Below, piece by piece: positions 44,826 to 55,500 of a stretch of 64,000 nt of DNA. The position numbers were made by a program, and so were the translations under genes. Position 1 is the stretch's first letter. Each line of letters begins with the position of its first letter. Source of the stretch: Achromobacter sp. UMC46 (GTDB lineage Bacteria > Pseudomonadota > Gammaproteobacteria > Burkholderiales > Burkholderiaceae_B). The stretch spans positions 434,001-498,000 of the forward strand of contig NZ_LZZS01000004.1 of NCBI RefSeq assembly GCF_014170335.1, written 5' to 3'. The notes under the pieces are model-generated. The model made no database searches. It was not told the origin of the DNA and saw only the letters and a program-made list of their open reading frames with translations.

Positions 44826-45611
44826 ATGATGAACGATACGATGCACCTGGGAAAAGACGAACTGATCGCGCGGGCGAAGGCGGAAATGCAGCGCCAGTTC
44901 GACACGCCGCAGTGGAGCCTGCGCGAACGTCTGGCGCTGACCTGTCGCATCCTGTTCGACGGCGGCCATGATTCCGGGCTGGCCGGGCAGATCACGGCGC
45001 GCGCGGGCGAGCCGGGCCGCTATTACACGCAGCGGCTAGGGTTGGGGTTCGACGAGATCACGGCCAGCAACCTGCTGGTGGTGGATGAGGACCTGCGGGT
45101 ACAGGAAGGCGGTGGTATGCCCAATCCGGCCAACCGCTTCCATTCCTGGATCTACCGCGCGCGGCCGGACGTGAACTGCATCATCCACACGCATCCGCTG
45201 CATGCAGCGTCGTTGTCCATGCTGGAGGTGCCGCTTGAGATCTCGCATATGGACAATTGCCCCTTGTATGGCGACGTGGCCTTTCTGAAGGATTGGCCGG
45301 GCGTGCCCGTGGGCAACGAGGAAGGCGAGATCATTTCGGCGGCGCTGGGCGACAAGCGCGCCATCCTGCTGTCGCACCACGGCATGCTGATCGCCGCCGG
45401 TTCGGTGGAAGAGGCCTGCGTGCTGGCGTTGCAGTTCGAGCGGGCGGCGCGCATGCAGCTGCTGGCGATGGCGGCTGGCCAGATCCAGCCCATCCCGCCG
45501 GCGCTGGGCCGCGAGGCGCACGCCTGGATCCTGACGCCCAAGCGTTCCCAGGTGGGCTTTTCGTACTACGCCCGGCGCGCGCTGCGCGCCCACGCCGACG
45601 TGCTGGCCTGA
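44826..45611 (+). CDS. Class II aldolase/adducin family protein
   Basis: 261 residues; double ATG at 44826/44829, with GGAGA immediately upstream favouring the second. The zinc-binding motif HTHPLHAASLSM and the later LSHHGMLIAAG are those of fuculose-phosphate-aldolase-like metal enzymes, preceded by GLAGQITARAG. Members perform aldol cleavage or decarboxylation, for example of hydroxy acids. It starts 8 bp after the GST stop. The Bug, GST and aldolase genes plausibly form a small catabolic operon whose substrate I cannot name. Confidence 0.88.
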   Translation: MMNDTMHLGKDELIARAKAEMQRQFDTPQWSLRERLALTCRILFDGGHDSGLAGQITARAGEPGRYYTQRLGLGFDEITASNLLVVDEDLRVQEGGGMPNPANRFHSWIYRARPDVNCIIHTHPLHAASLSMLEVPLEISHMDNCPLYGDVAFLKDWPGVPVGNEEGEIISAALGDKRAILLSHHGMLIAAGSVEEACVLALQFERAARMQLLAMAAGQIQPIPPALGREAHAWILTPKRSQVGFSYYARRALRAHADVLA

Positions 45612-45665
45612 GGGGGCGGGGCGGGGTGAAGCGAGGGCGGCTCGACGGCGGGGCCGGTTTCGGGC

Positions 45666-46253
45666 ATGCTTACCGGTCGGATTTTCGACCCTTTGCCCAT
45701 GATCGATCTGCCCCATCGCCTGCGAACCCTGCGCCGCCAGCAATCCTTGTCCCTGGAACAGCTGGCGCAGCGCACGGGCCTGACCAAAAGCTATCTGTCC
45801 AAGCTGGAACGCGGCTTGAGCGAGCCGTCGATCTCGACCGTGCTGCGGCTGGCCGAAGCCTACGGCGTCGGCGTGTCTCAGTTGGTGGGGACGGATGACA
45901 CGGCCCAGGACGAGGTGGTCAGCGTGGTGCGCGTGGCGGACCGCGAGGCCCTGCAACGCGGCGGGCTGGGCAGCGAATATCATTATGAATCGCTGGCCGG
46001 GCGCCGCAAGGTCAAGGCGATGGAGCCCTTCGTGGTGCATCCGCCGCGCGACTTTCCGGACGCCACCGCCGTGTTCCCGCATCCGGGCGAAGAGTTCCTG
46101 CTGGTGCTCAAGGGCGCCATCGAAGTCTTTGTGGGCGAACGCCAGTTCCGCCTTGAGACCGGGGATTCGGTCTATTTCGATTCCGAACTGCCGCACCGCA
46201 TGCGCACCGTCAGCCGGGCCATGGCCGAGGTGCTGGTGGTGGCCGCGCATTAG
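45666..46253 (+). CDS. XRE-family regulator with C-terminal cupin
   Basis: 195 residues from 45666; an ATG at 45699 (MIDLPHRLRTLRRQQ) is closer to the usual family start. The helix-turn-helix LRRQQSLSLEQLAQRTGLTKSYLSKLERGLSEPSISTVLRLAEAYGV is followed by a cupin sensor (FPHPGEEFLLVLKGAIEVFVGERQFRLETGDSVYFDSELPHRM). PuuR and related proteins have this layout and control small-molecule catabolism. It probably regulates the aldolase operon in front of it and the cupin behind it. Confidence 0.9.
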   Translation: MLTGRIFDPLPMIDLPHRLRTLRRQQSLSLEQLAQRTGLTKSYLSKLERGLSEPSISTVLRLAEAYGVGVSQLVGTDDTAQDEVVSVVRVADREALQRGGLGSEYHYESLAGRRKVKAMEPFVVHPPRDFPDATAVFPHPGEEFLLVLKGAIEVFVGERQFRLETGDSVYFDSELPHRMRTVSRAMAEVLVVAAH

Positions 46254-46297
46254 GCGCAATTGGCCGGCGACCGCATAACGAGATTGATAGGTGTCCC

Positions 46298-46663
46298 ATG
46301 AAACATGACCAGTCGCGGCTTGTCCGCATTGATGCCGGCCCCCTGAAGGATCCGGTGCCCGGCAAACCCCGCCGTCCGATTTCGGGCGATGCGGCCTTCC
46401 TGACCGTCACCGCCTTTGAGGGCAACGCCGGCAAAGCCGAGGCCGGTGTATGGGAAAGCACCGCGGGCGTGTTCCAGTCGAACACCACCGGCTACATCGA
46501 GTTCGGCTACATCGTCGAGGGCTCGGCCCGCCTGGTCGACCCCGACGGCACCGTGCACGAATTGACGGTGGGCGAAGCCTTCGTCATGCCGGAAGGTTAT
46601 ACCGGCCGCTGGGAAGTGGACCAGTTCGTCAAGAAGATCTACTTCATCACGCGCCTGGGCTGA
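46298..46663 (+). CDS. Cupin-domain protein (DUF861-like)
   Basis: 121 residues. A single cupin fold of the EutQ/DUF861 type: GVWESTAGVFQSNTTGYIEFGYIVEGSARLVDPDGTVHELTVGEAFVMPEGYTGRWEVDQFVKKIYFITR. The usual metal-binding histidines are mostly absent, as in the ureidoglycolate/sugar-isomerase-like cupins of this group. It follows the XRE-cupin regulator by 44 bp and may handle a hydroxy-acid or amino-sugar intermediate. Exact role unknown. Confidence 0.8.
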   Translation: MKHDQSRLVRIDAGPLKDPVPGKPRRPISGDAAFLTVTAFEGNAGKAEAGVWESTAGVFQSNTTGYIEFGYIVEGSARLVDPDGTVHELTVGEAFVMPEGYTGRWEVDQFVKKIYFITRLG

Positions 46664-46681
46664 CGCCCTGCCGCCACACCC

Positions 46682-47047
46682 CTATGGCTGCGGCCGCTGC
46701 GGGTAGGCGGACGTGCCGAACGTGTTGCCCATGCGGTTGCCGATGGTGGCCGGCGTGGGCAGGCCCATCTGGTTGGGCGGGCGCTGCGTGACCGCTTCCG
46801 ACGCCAGCCCCGGGGCTGGCCGTTGGGGGGCGTCGGGCGCCATCTTCTGGTTCAGGCAGTCGTAGGACAGCGCCCGATACCCGTTGACTTCCGTGTCGAT
46901 GCACGCGCCGCCGGGCGCGGCGGGTTTCTGCGCGCCTGACGAAGGGGCGGCGGGCGCTTGGGGCTCGGCGGCCGACAGCGGCCCGGCCAACGCGGCGGAC
47001 AGCAACAGCAGGACAACGCGGCCAGCGGCCAGGGGCACCGTGCGCAT
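46682..47047 (-). CDS. Small secreted Pro-rich protein of unknown function
   Basis: 121 residues. The signal peptide ends LAGPLSAAEP. The mature chain is Pro/Ala-rich with two cysteines (GGACIDTEVNGYRALSYDCLNQKM) and a Gln/Pro-rich, probably disordered tail. VNGYRALSYDCLN recurs in small secreted Bordetella/Achromobacter proteins as I recall, but I know no function. It diverges from the surface-signalling operon across 229 bp and may be unrelated to it. Confidence 0.65.
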   Translation of the reverse strand: MRTVPLAAGRVVLLLLSAALAGPLSAAEPQAPAAPSSGAQKPAAPGGACIDTEVNGYRALSYDCLNQKMAPDAPQRPAPGLASEAVTQRPPNQMGLPTPATIGNRMGNTFGTSAYPQRPQP

Positions 47048-47276
47048 GCGCGCTCCTATCAGCAGTGCCGGCGGATCGCGGCCGGCGGGATCCGTGAAGT
47101 ATAGGGAGGGCGGGCGCCGCGCAGGTGACCGTTGCGTGTCGGGCGCCGGGCCGCAGCGGCAAAGGTGTCACGAATGCGTCATTCGGCGCCTCTAGCATGG
47201 CGGCTTTTGTTAGGGCGGGCGCCCAAGCGCCTGGTGTTGCGGCCATGTCAGGCAATTCCCCCTTGCGGTCACGTTC

Positions 47277-47954
47277 ATGAGCGGCGCCTTCACCGGCTGC
47301 GGCACGGCGCTGCGCGCCTGTCTGGCCTTGGGCCTGCTCACGCTGGCGGCGGCGGGCCAAGCGGAACCGCCTCCCAAGCCCGTCGCTTTCGCGATCACTG
47401 CGCAGCCTTTGGCTCAGGCGCTGGTCGAATACAGCCTGGCCAGCGGGCTGACCGTGCTGGTGGACAGCACGTTGACCGTCGGCAGGCAGGCCCCGGCGGT
47501 GATCGGCAACTACACGCCGGGCGATGCCTTGCGCAAGTTGCTGGCCGGGTCGCCGCTGGCGATCCGGTACGCCAGCGCGCAGTCGTTCACGCTGGTCTCG
47601 ACAGAGCAAGAGGCCGCCGCCGCGCGGCGACCGGACAAGCGGTTGCGCGACACGCCCTATGCCGCCGTCGTGCAGGGCGCGCTGAAGCGCGCCTTGTGCA
47701 AGGCGGCCGGTACGCAGCCGGGCAGTTATCGGGCTTTGGTGCAATTGTGGTTCGACAAGGCCTGGCGGGTCAGCCGCGTCGGTTGGGTCGCGACGACCGG
47801 TTCGCCGGGGTTGGACGGCAGGCTGGAAGCCGCGTTGCGCGGCGTGGTGATCGGTCCTTTGCCGGCGGGTATGCCGCAACCGCTGACGGTCCTGCTGGAA
47901 CCGCGCAGCGCGGCCGAGTGCGTGGCAGAATCCGGAGCCGGCCGTGCGGGATAG
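47277..47954 (+). CDS. STN-domain signalling protein with TonB-like C-terminal domain (VreA-like)
   Basis: 225 residues with a signal peptide ending AAAGQAE. Residues 36-108 are an STN domain (AFAITAQPLAQALVEYSLASGLTVLVDSTLT, GDALRKLLAGSPLAIRY), the signalling module of TonB-dependent transducers. There is no receptor barrel. Residues 125-210 (YAAVVQGALKRAL, YRALVQLWFDKAWRVSRVGWVATTGSPGLDGRLEAAL) look like a TonB C-terminal domain. It is thus a free periplasmic signal carrier like VreA of the PUMA3 system. It overlaps the sigma gene by 11 bp, so its job is probably to relay an envelope signal to the FecR protein. Confidence 0.8.
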   Translation: MSGAFTGCGTALRACLALGLLTLAAAGQAEPPPKPVAFAITAQPLAQALVEYSLASGLTVLVDSTLTVGRQAPAVIGNYTPGDALRKLLAGSPLAIRYASAQSFTLVSTEQEAAAARRPDKRLRDTPYAAVVQGALKRALCKAAGTQPGSYRALVQLWFDKAWRVSRVGWVATTGSPGLDGRLEAALRGVVIGPLPAGMPQPLTVLLEPRSAAECVAESGAGRAG

Positions 47955-48513
47955 CAAACCGGAAAACTCGCTGCGGTCCTTGTTCCTGGAGCGCTACAAC
48001 GACTTCCGCAATCAGCTCAAACGGCGCCTCGGGTCGGAAGACCTGGCGCATGACGCGATGCAGGAAGCCTTTTTGAAGGTCAATGACTTGCCCGCCAGTT
48101 CGTCGATCCAGCAGCCTGCGGCCTATCTGTTCCGCGTGGCGTTGAACATCGCAGAAGACCAGCGGCGCAGAGACTCCCGCTTGCTGACGGGAATAGAGAT
48201 AAGCGAGCTGATCCACATCACGGACGAGGCCGCTGACCCCGCGCGCATCGCGCAGGGCCGCAACCAGATCGACGCCTTCCAGCGTGCGCTGCGCAAATTG
48301 CCTGAGCGCACGCAGCAGATGCTGCTGGCCGCGCGCGTGCACGAGTTGCCCCACGCGGAAATCGCGCGGCGCTACGGCGTGTCGGAGCGCATTGTCTCTA
48401 AAGAACTCAAACGCGCGCTGGAACACTGCGCGCGGGAACTGCACGTGGCGGGCATGGGGGCAGGGGCGTTGTCCGGCCGTGCGGCGGGCGGGGACGAAGA
48501 ACCATGGCACTGA
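47944..48513 (+). CDS. ECF sigma factor, FecI-like
   Basis: 189 residues from a GTG start that overlaps the preceding gene. Region 2 (LFLERYNDFRNQLKRRLGSEDLAHDAMQEAFLKVND, then PAAYLFRVALNIAEDQRRRDSR) and region 4 (LRKLPERTQQMLLAARVHELPHAEIARRYGVSERIVSKELKRALEHC) are both complete. This is the iron-starvation FecI group by sequence. No TonB-dependent receptor is near; the next structural genes are the TpsA/TpsB pair. It should direct transcription of that exoprotein operon once released by the FecR protein (inference). Confidence 0.9.
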   Translation: MRDSKPENSLRSLFLERYNDFRNQLKRRLGSEDLAHDAMQEAFLKVNDLPASSSIQQPAAYLFRVALNIAEDQRRRDSRLLTGIEISELIHITDEAADPARIAQGRNQIDAFQRALRKLPERTQQMLLAARVHELPHAEIARRYGVSERIVSKELKRALEHCARELHVAGMGAGALSGRAAGGDEEPWH

Positions 48514-49472
48514 CGATGAGCCTGCCCGGAAATAACAAGAACCATGATGCGGCTGCGCGCGAGGCGCGGGCCTGGCTGCTGACCCTGACCTCTGGCCGCG
48601 CCACCGAGGCCGATGCCCGGGCGTTCCGGGAATGGTTGCAGGCCGACCCGCGGCGCCAGGCGGCATTCACCGCGCAGAAGCAGCTGTGGCGCGACGTGGG
48701 CCCGGCGGTGCAGGAAGTGGTGGCCGAGGGCGCGCGCAACCAGGCGCGCAAGTCGCTGGTGAGCGGCCGGCGGGCATTCCTGGGCGGCGCGTTGGCGGCG
48801 TCGGCCGCCTATCTGGCGTTCAAGCCGCCGTTGGGGCTGTGGCCCGGCCTGGACACGCTGGGTGCGGACTACCGCACGGCGGCGGGCGAGCAGCGGCGGG
48901 TGGTGTTCGGCGATGCGCTGGATGTCCAGATGAATACGCTGACGCGCATCAATGTCAGCAGCGGCGGCGACGGCGCGGTGATCGAACTGGCCGATGGCGA
49001 GGCCGAGATCCGCAGCGGGGCGGCCCAGGCCGTCGTCGTCGCGGGCAAAGGGCGGATCACGGCGAAGGAGGCGGTGTTCAACGTGCGCTACATCGGCGGC
49101 GAGGCACGGCTGTGCTGCCTGTCGGGCGTCGTGCGGCTGGCGCATGCGCAAGGCGTATTCGATGTCGTGGCCAACCGCGAACTGCGCTATGACGACCAGC
49201 GGGTGATGCCGCCGATCCAGGTCGACCCCGCTATCGTGACCGCGTGGCGGCAAGGATGGCTGGTGTTCGACCAGCAACCGCTGGCGCAAGTGGTGGACGA
49301 GTTGAACCGCTATCGGCGCGGCCGCCTGGTGCTGATGAACGACCAACTGGGCAAGCGGATGGTGCAAGCGCGCTTTTCGCTGGCGCAGGTGGCCGACGCG
49401 GAACGCCTGATCCGGGACGCCTACGGGGCCCACGTGACCCGTCTTCCGGCGGGTGTCGTCCTGTTGTCATAG
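48504..49472 (+). CDS. FecR-family anti-sigma factor with twin-arginine-like membrane segment
   Basis: 322 residues; the start overlaps the sigma gene by 10 bp. The N-terminal cytoplasmic part (REARAWLLTLTSGRATEADARAFREWLQADPRRQAAF) is the DUF4880/FecR N-domain that holds the sigma factor. One membrane segment follows at about 88-108, beginning SGRRAFLGGALAASAAYLAF. Its adjacent arginines resemble a Tat signal. The periplasmic FecR domain (YRTAAGEQRRVVFGDALDVQMNTLTRINV) and a C-terminal STN-like domain (QQPLAQVVDELNRYRRGRLVL) follow. It should sense the STN protein and control the sigma factor. Confidence 0.9.
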   Translation: MALTMSLPGNNKNHDAAAREARAWLLTLTSGRATEADARAFREWLQADPRRQAAFTAQKQLWRDVGPAVQEVVAEGARNQARKSLVSGRRAFLGGALAASAAYLAFKPPLGLWPGLDTLGADYRTAAGEQRRVVFGDALDVQMNTLTRINVSSGGDGAVIELADGEAEIRSGAAQAVVVAGKGRITAKEAVFNVRYIGGEARLCCLSGVVRLAHAQGVFDVVANRELRYDDQRVMPPIQVDPAIVTAWRQGWLVFDQQPLAQVVDELNRYRRGRLVLMNDQLGKRMVQARFSLAQVADAERLIRDAYGAHVTRLPAGVVLLS

Positions 49473-49519
49473 GCCGGTTTCGCCCTGGCGTTCTGATGAA
49501 TTATTTGTGACAGGGTTCT

Positions 49520-49542
49520 GGTCGGCATTTTTCCATCCGTCT
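49520..49542 (+). promoter_or_regulatory. Candidate ECF promoter upstream of tpsA
   Basis: GGTC, 14 bases, CGTCT in the 120-bp gap between the FecR gene and tpsA. A similar pair (GGTC, 15 bases, CGTCT) lies before tpsB at 62328-62351. CGTC-type -10 elements are common for ECF sigma factors. The match is short, so this is tentative. Confidence 0.3.
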
Positions 49543-49592
49543 GTCTTGTTCTAGGTGGCGAACACGCGCGATTGGAACAAGGGATGGCGATC

Positions 49593-52500
49593 ATGCAGGC
49601 ACGGATGTCGGAAATGGGCGGCAAGAGGAACACGGCGCGCGCGCCGGGGCGCGGGCGCCCGAACTGGCGTCCGACGCCGCTGTCGCAGGCGGTGACGGCG
49701 CTGTTGATCGCGGGCAGCGCCAGCGGCGCGGCGCAGGCGCAGACACGCGCGTTCAGCCCCGGCTGGTTCTCCGACAAGAATGCCGTGCAGTCCACGGCGC
49801 AACGCACGGGCCGCATGCCGGACGGCAGCGTCGCGGGCATCGGCAGCAGCGTGCGCCAGCAGCAGCAATCTCGCCAGCAATTGCAGCGTTCGCTGGACAA
49901 CCTGAACCGCACGGCCGCCGCGGTGGCGGCGCAGCAGGCCGCCCAGGCGGCGGCGCGCGCGGCGGCGGCCGCCAACGGCAGCGATGTGCCCGACGGCCTG
50001 GCTGAAGGCGGGCTGTGGGCGGCCGAGGGAGGCCTGGCGAAATGGGAAGGCGCGAAAGCCGCCAAACCCAGCGTGGAGAACGGCCGCCAGGTCGTCACCA
50101 TCGAGCAAACGCAATCGCGGGCGATCCTGAACTGGGACACGTTCAACGTCGGCCGCAACACGACCGTGCAATTCAAGCAGGGCACGGACGACGCGGTGCT
50201 GAACCGCGTGGTCGGCGCATCGGCCAAACCCAGCCAGATCCAGGGTGCGATCAAAGCCGACGGCACGGTGATGGTGGTGAACCAGAACGGCGTGATCTTC
50301 TCCGGCACCAGCCAGGTGAATGCGCGCAATCTGGTGGCGGCAGCGGCCACGGTCACGGATGCGCAATTCCGCGACAAAGGGCTGTACGCCGACAACGGCG
50401 CGCAGCCGACCTTCCAGGACGCGCTGGGCCGCGTCGAGGTGCAGGCGGGCGCGTCCATCCGGACGGCGGTGCCGACGACCTCCACCACGGGCGGCGGCTA
50501 TGTGCTGCTTCTGGGCAAGGAAACGGCGAACGCGGGCACGATCGACACGCCGGGCGGGCAGGCCCTGCTGGCGGCGGGCGACAGCTTCACGATCAAGCGC
50601 GGCCAAGGCACGTCGGGCAATCTCGTGTCCACCACGAAGGGCAATGAAGTGACGCCCGGCGGCACGCCGGGGCGCGTCGCGAACACCGGCTTGATCCAGG
50701 CGGCGACGGGCGACGTGACGCTGACGGGCGGCGATGTCGTGCAAGGCGGGGTGGTGTTGTCCAGCACGTCGGTGGACGCGCGGGGAACGGTGCACCTGAA
50801 AGCGGCGGGCGACGCCGGCAAGATCACCTTGGCGGAAAACAGCACGACGGCGATCTTGCTGGACCGCAGCGGCGCGCTGGCGTTGGACAGCCAGCGGGAC
50901 GGCCTGCGAGTGCCGGTGACGACGCAGACGGATACGGCCTTGGTGGCGGCCGGTGCCGACCGGCGCGAGCTGTCTCGGGTGGAGATCGGCAGCTCCGGCA
51001 CGGTGGACTTCGCGTCAGGCTCGATCACGCTGGCCACGGGCGGGCAGATCGCCGTGCACGCGTCGCAGCGCAGCCTGGTGCGCGACGGGGCGATCCTGGA
51101 TGTGGCGGGCGCCGTGGGCGTGCCCGTCGCCATGGAGAACAACAACATCAAGATCAACGTCCAGGGCAATGAGCAGCGCGATGCGCCGATCAACCGGGAC
51201 AGCGGCAAGCTCAACAGCAACGATGTGTGGGTCGACCTGCGCGATCTTGTCTTTGTGCCCGCCGGCACCAACGGCTACGCGACCGACCGCTGGTACACGG
51301 CCGGCGGCCTGCTGGAGGTCAGCGGCTACCTGGGCACGCAGGGGCACGCCGTCAACGAATGGATGGCGCAGGGCGGCAACGTGGAATTCACGGGCGGCGA
51401 CGTCGTGACGCGCACCGGTTCGCAGATCAACGTGTCGGGCGGCACGCTGGACGTGCAGGACGGCATGATCCGGCAGACGTGGCTGCGCGGCGTGGACGGC
51501 AGGCTGTACGACGTGTCGCGTGCGCCGGGGGACCTGGCCTATGCGGGCCTGTACAAAGGGTACGAGGCGCAAAGCGAACGATGGGGCCAGACGCGCTACT
51601 TCTATAACCCGCTGATCGCGCCGCGCGAGCGCTTCGAGACCGGCTATACGGTGGGCCGGGACGCGGGCCGGCTGCTGATCGGCACCAAGAGCGCGGTGCT
51701 GGAAGGCGAGCTGATCGGCACGACGTTCCAGGGCGACCGGCAGAACGCCGCCGCGAAGGCCGGCCTGGATGGCTACCAGCAATCGCAGCGCGCGGTGGCA
51801 CGCGGCGCGCAGCTGGTGGTGGGCACCTATATGCCGTACTACAACAAGACCACGGGCACGCTGCAGTACGTGCTGGGGCGCGGGGACGACACGGTCAATC
51901 AGGTGGTGCTGTCCGACCGGGTGGCGGCAGTCGCCGCCGGCCTGGACCTGGACACGGCGCTGCCCGCCGACCGCACGGGCATCCTGCAGCTGGATACGAC
52001 GCGGCTCAATGGCTTTGGCCTGGGCGCCGTGAAGATCGCTGCGGGCGACATCACGGTGCAATCGGATCTGACGGTGGCCCCGGCGGGCGACATCACGCTG
52101 TTCGCAAACAATCTGGCGGTGGACGCCGCGCTGACGGCCAACGCTGGCAGCATCCGGCTGGGCAATGTGCTGTTCCAGGCCACGCCCGGCGGCATGGCCG
52201 ACACCACGGCGGGCACGGCGAACGCGGGTGGCGGGCTGACCGACGACCGGCTGGCGCTGGGCGCGCGGGCACGCCTGGACACGTCGGGCCTGTGGGCCAA
52301 CCTGGCGCAGGCGCCAGGGCAGACCGGCGACATGCCGTATCTGAACGGCGGCAGCGTGTCGCTGCGCAGCTCGCTGGATATTGATCTGCAAGCCGGCAGT
52401 GTGATTGACGTGAGCTCGGGCGCCGCGCTGCGCGGCAAGGGCAACGTCACCGGCGGCAAGGGCGGCAACGTGACCGTGGAAGCGGTGGCGGCCGGCACCG

Positions 52501-55500
52501 CCACCGGCGGTCGGCTGGTGCTGGATGCGGAACTGCGGGGCTATGGCGTCGAGGGCGGCGGCACGCTGGCCGTGACGGCGGGCAAGGTCGTGCTGGGCGC
52601 CAAACCATCTGACGCCGGCGACGACGTGCTGGCGCTGGCGGCGCCGTTGTTTCAGCAGGGGTTCTCGCGTTACGAGATCACCGGCAGCCGCGGCGCCTCG
52701 GTGGCCGAGGACACGCGCATCGACGTGTCGATGCCGGTGTACCGTCCGGTGAACGGCGCGGCCAGGATGGCGACGGGCGCGCCAGCCGGCGCGGCATTGG
52801 AAATCTGGCTGCCGCCGGTCTACCAGCATGACCCCGTGGCGGGCTCGGTGACGCGCCGTCGCGGCGCCAGTCTGTCGCTGCAAAGCGGCCGCAGCCTGTC
52901 GCTGCCGGGAGCGGATGCCGATGCGGCGTTGCTTGTCGACCGCGGCGCGCAGATCAATGTGGACCCGGGGCAGGCGATCCAATTGCGCGGCGCGGGCCAG
53001 ATCACGGTGCTGGGCGCGTTGACGGCGGCCGGCGGCAAGATCGATATCCGCCAACTGGGCATGGGCGATATCGATGTGGCGGAGTCCATCGAGACCGCCG
53101 CGGGCCAAGTACACAACCGGTCGATCTGGATCGGCGAGCAGGCGGTGCTGAACGTGGCCGGCCGCGCGGAAACCGGCGTGGACGCGCAGGGCCGCCGCTA
53201 TGGCGTGGCGGACGCAGGCGGCGTCATCGTGATCGGCGGCGAGATCAATCATGACCGCGCCACGGCGACCTCTTCCGACGCCTACGTCATCATCCGGCCG
53301 GGCGCGGTGCTGGATGCGTCCGGTTCGAGCGCGACCGTGGACGTCAACGGGGTGGGCCCCCTGCAGCTGGACCGCAACGGCGGCCGCATCGCGCTCAGTT
53401 CCTACAACGGCCTGTTCCTGGACGGCACGTTCATCGCGCGGGCCGGTGGCGCAAACGCCGCAGGCGGCGCCCTGGATATCGCGCTGGAAACGCCGCTGTA
53501 CCTCGGCGCGGGCGAGAACCCGTCCAGCATGGAGGTGCAGGTGCCGCGCGAGCTGGTACTGGCAGCCGGCGCGGGCAACGCCCTGGCGTCGGATCTGAAG
53601 CCGGGCGAGACCGCCGACGCGCTGCGCTACGGGCAGGCCCGACTGGACGTCGCGCGCCTGTTGGCGGGCGGGGGCTTTGATCAGTTGGGGCTGCTGTCCA
53701 ATGGTTTGATGTCGTTTGACGGCGCGATCGATATCGCGCTCGGCCAAAGCCTGCATCTGTACGCCGGCGCGTTTTCGCTGGCGCCGGACGCCGACGCGGC
53801 AACGCGCGTGAACCTGGCGGCGTCTCAGGTGCGCCTGTCCGGGCCGGGCAAGTACACCGCTACCAACGGCGTGATCCGGCCGCGCGTGCTGTTCGGCGAT
53901 GCGCCGTCAATGGGGACGGGCGTCTTCACGGTGCACGCCACCGACCTGCTGGAAGTGGGCAATAGCCTGTCGTTTGGCACCCAGGGCAGCATCAACCGCA
54001 GCGTGGGCGGCCTTTTGGCGGTGGCGCGGCCGGGTTTTGACCGGGTGACGCTGGAAAGCGGTGGCGACCTGCGCTTCTTGCTGAATAACGACAGCGAGCC
54101 GCGCACCCGACTGTGGACGCGCGGCGATCTGGACCTGATCGCCGCGCAGTTGTACCCGGTGACGGGCGCTGAGGCCGAGGTGCTGGCCGGCTATACCCGC
54201 AACCCGGTTTCCGGCATCAATGTGTTCGATCCGACCCGCATGCTGCGAGTGGGCCGGTCCGGCGGGGCCACTGCGCCGTTGCCGGCCGTGCCGTATTCGG
54301 CGTTTGGCTCGCTGCGCCTGGCGGCGACCAACGTGGAGCAGGGCGGCGTGGTGCGCGCGCCGCTGGGCGCCATCGTCTTGGGCGATGTGAGTTCGACGTC
54401 AGGCACGCAGCGCCTGACGTTGCTGCCGGGTAGCGTGACCTCGGTCAGCGGCGCCGGGCTATGGATGCCCTACGGCGGCACGACCGATGGCGTGTCGTAC
54501 AAGTTCAAGGGCGCGGAAGTCGCGCTGGTGGGCGCGGGCGGCGCCACCGGATCGGGCAGCGGCGCGTCGTTGCGCACGGGCATCACACTGGGATTCCGCG
54601 ATGTGGATGCGCTGCCGGGATCGGTGCTGGACCTGTCCGGCGGCGGTGAACTGACCGGCGCGGGCTTCGTGTCCGGACGTGGTGGCTCGACCGACGCGCG
54701 CTATTCCCCGCTGGTGCGCAACGATCCCAAGGGCGGTTTCACCTTGCCCGGGCTGGCGGACAACCCCGTCTATGCCATCGTGCCGGGCGTGCAGCCGGGC
54801 TATGCGCCGGCCGGCGGTGAAGCCGGCGCCTCGGCCCCGGGTCTGGGGCGGCAAATCACCATCGGGGCGGGTGTGCCGGGCTTGCCGGCCGGCACCTATA
54901 CGTTGATGCCGTCGACCTATGCCTTGTTGCCTGGCGCGTTCCGCGTCGAAATCAATACGGGGGCGACGGCGGGCGCCGCCATGGTGCCGGCGCAGATGCG
55001 CAACCTGTCGTGGGCGGCCAGCGGCACGCTGTCCACCGCCGGCACGCGGGTGGCCGATAGCTTGGCGACCCCCGTCATCCTGACGCCGGCCAACGTGCTG
55101 CGCACCTATTCGCAATACAACGAGACCAGCTACGCCAACTTTGTGCGTGCCGATGCGGCCACGCGCGGCGTGCCGCGCGCGATGCTGCCGGCCGACGGCC
55201 GGACCTTGCGCCTGGCGGTCCATGCCGGGTCGCAGGACGGGCAGGCGCTGCGCTTTGACGGTCTGGCCGATTTCAAAGCCGCCGAGGGCGGCTTTGGGGG
55301 GGCGGCGGCGCTCACCGGCGGCAGTACGAGCGTCGAGATCCTGGCGGCGGGCCAGGCGCCCACTGCGGGCTTTGCGGGCGCCTCGGTGCAGGCCGATGCG
55401 CTGGTCGCACTGGGCGCCAGCCGGTTGGTGATCGGCGCGCTGCCGGTGGTGATGTACGGCCAGGGCGGCCGCTTCTACACGTTCCAGGGCGGTGCCAACG

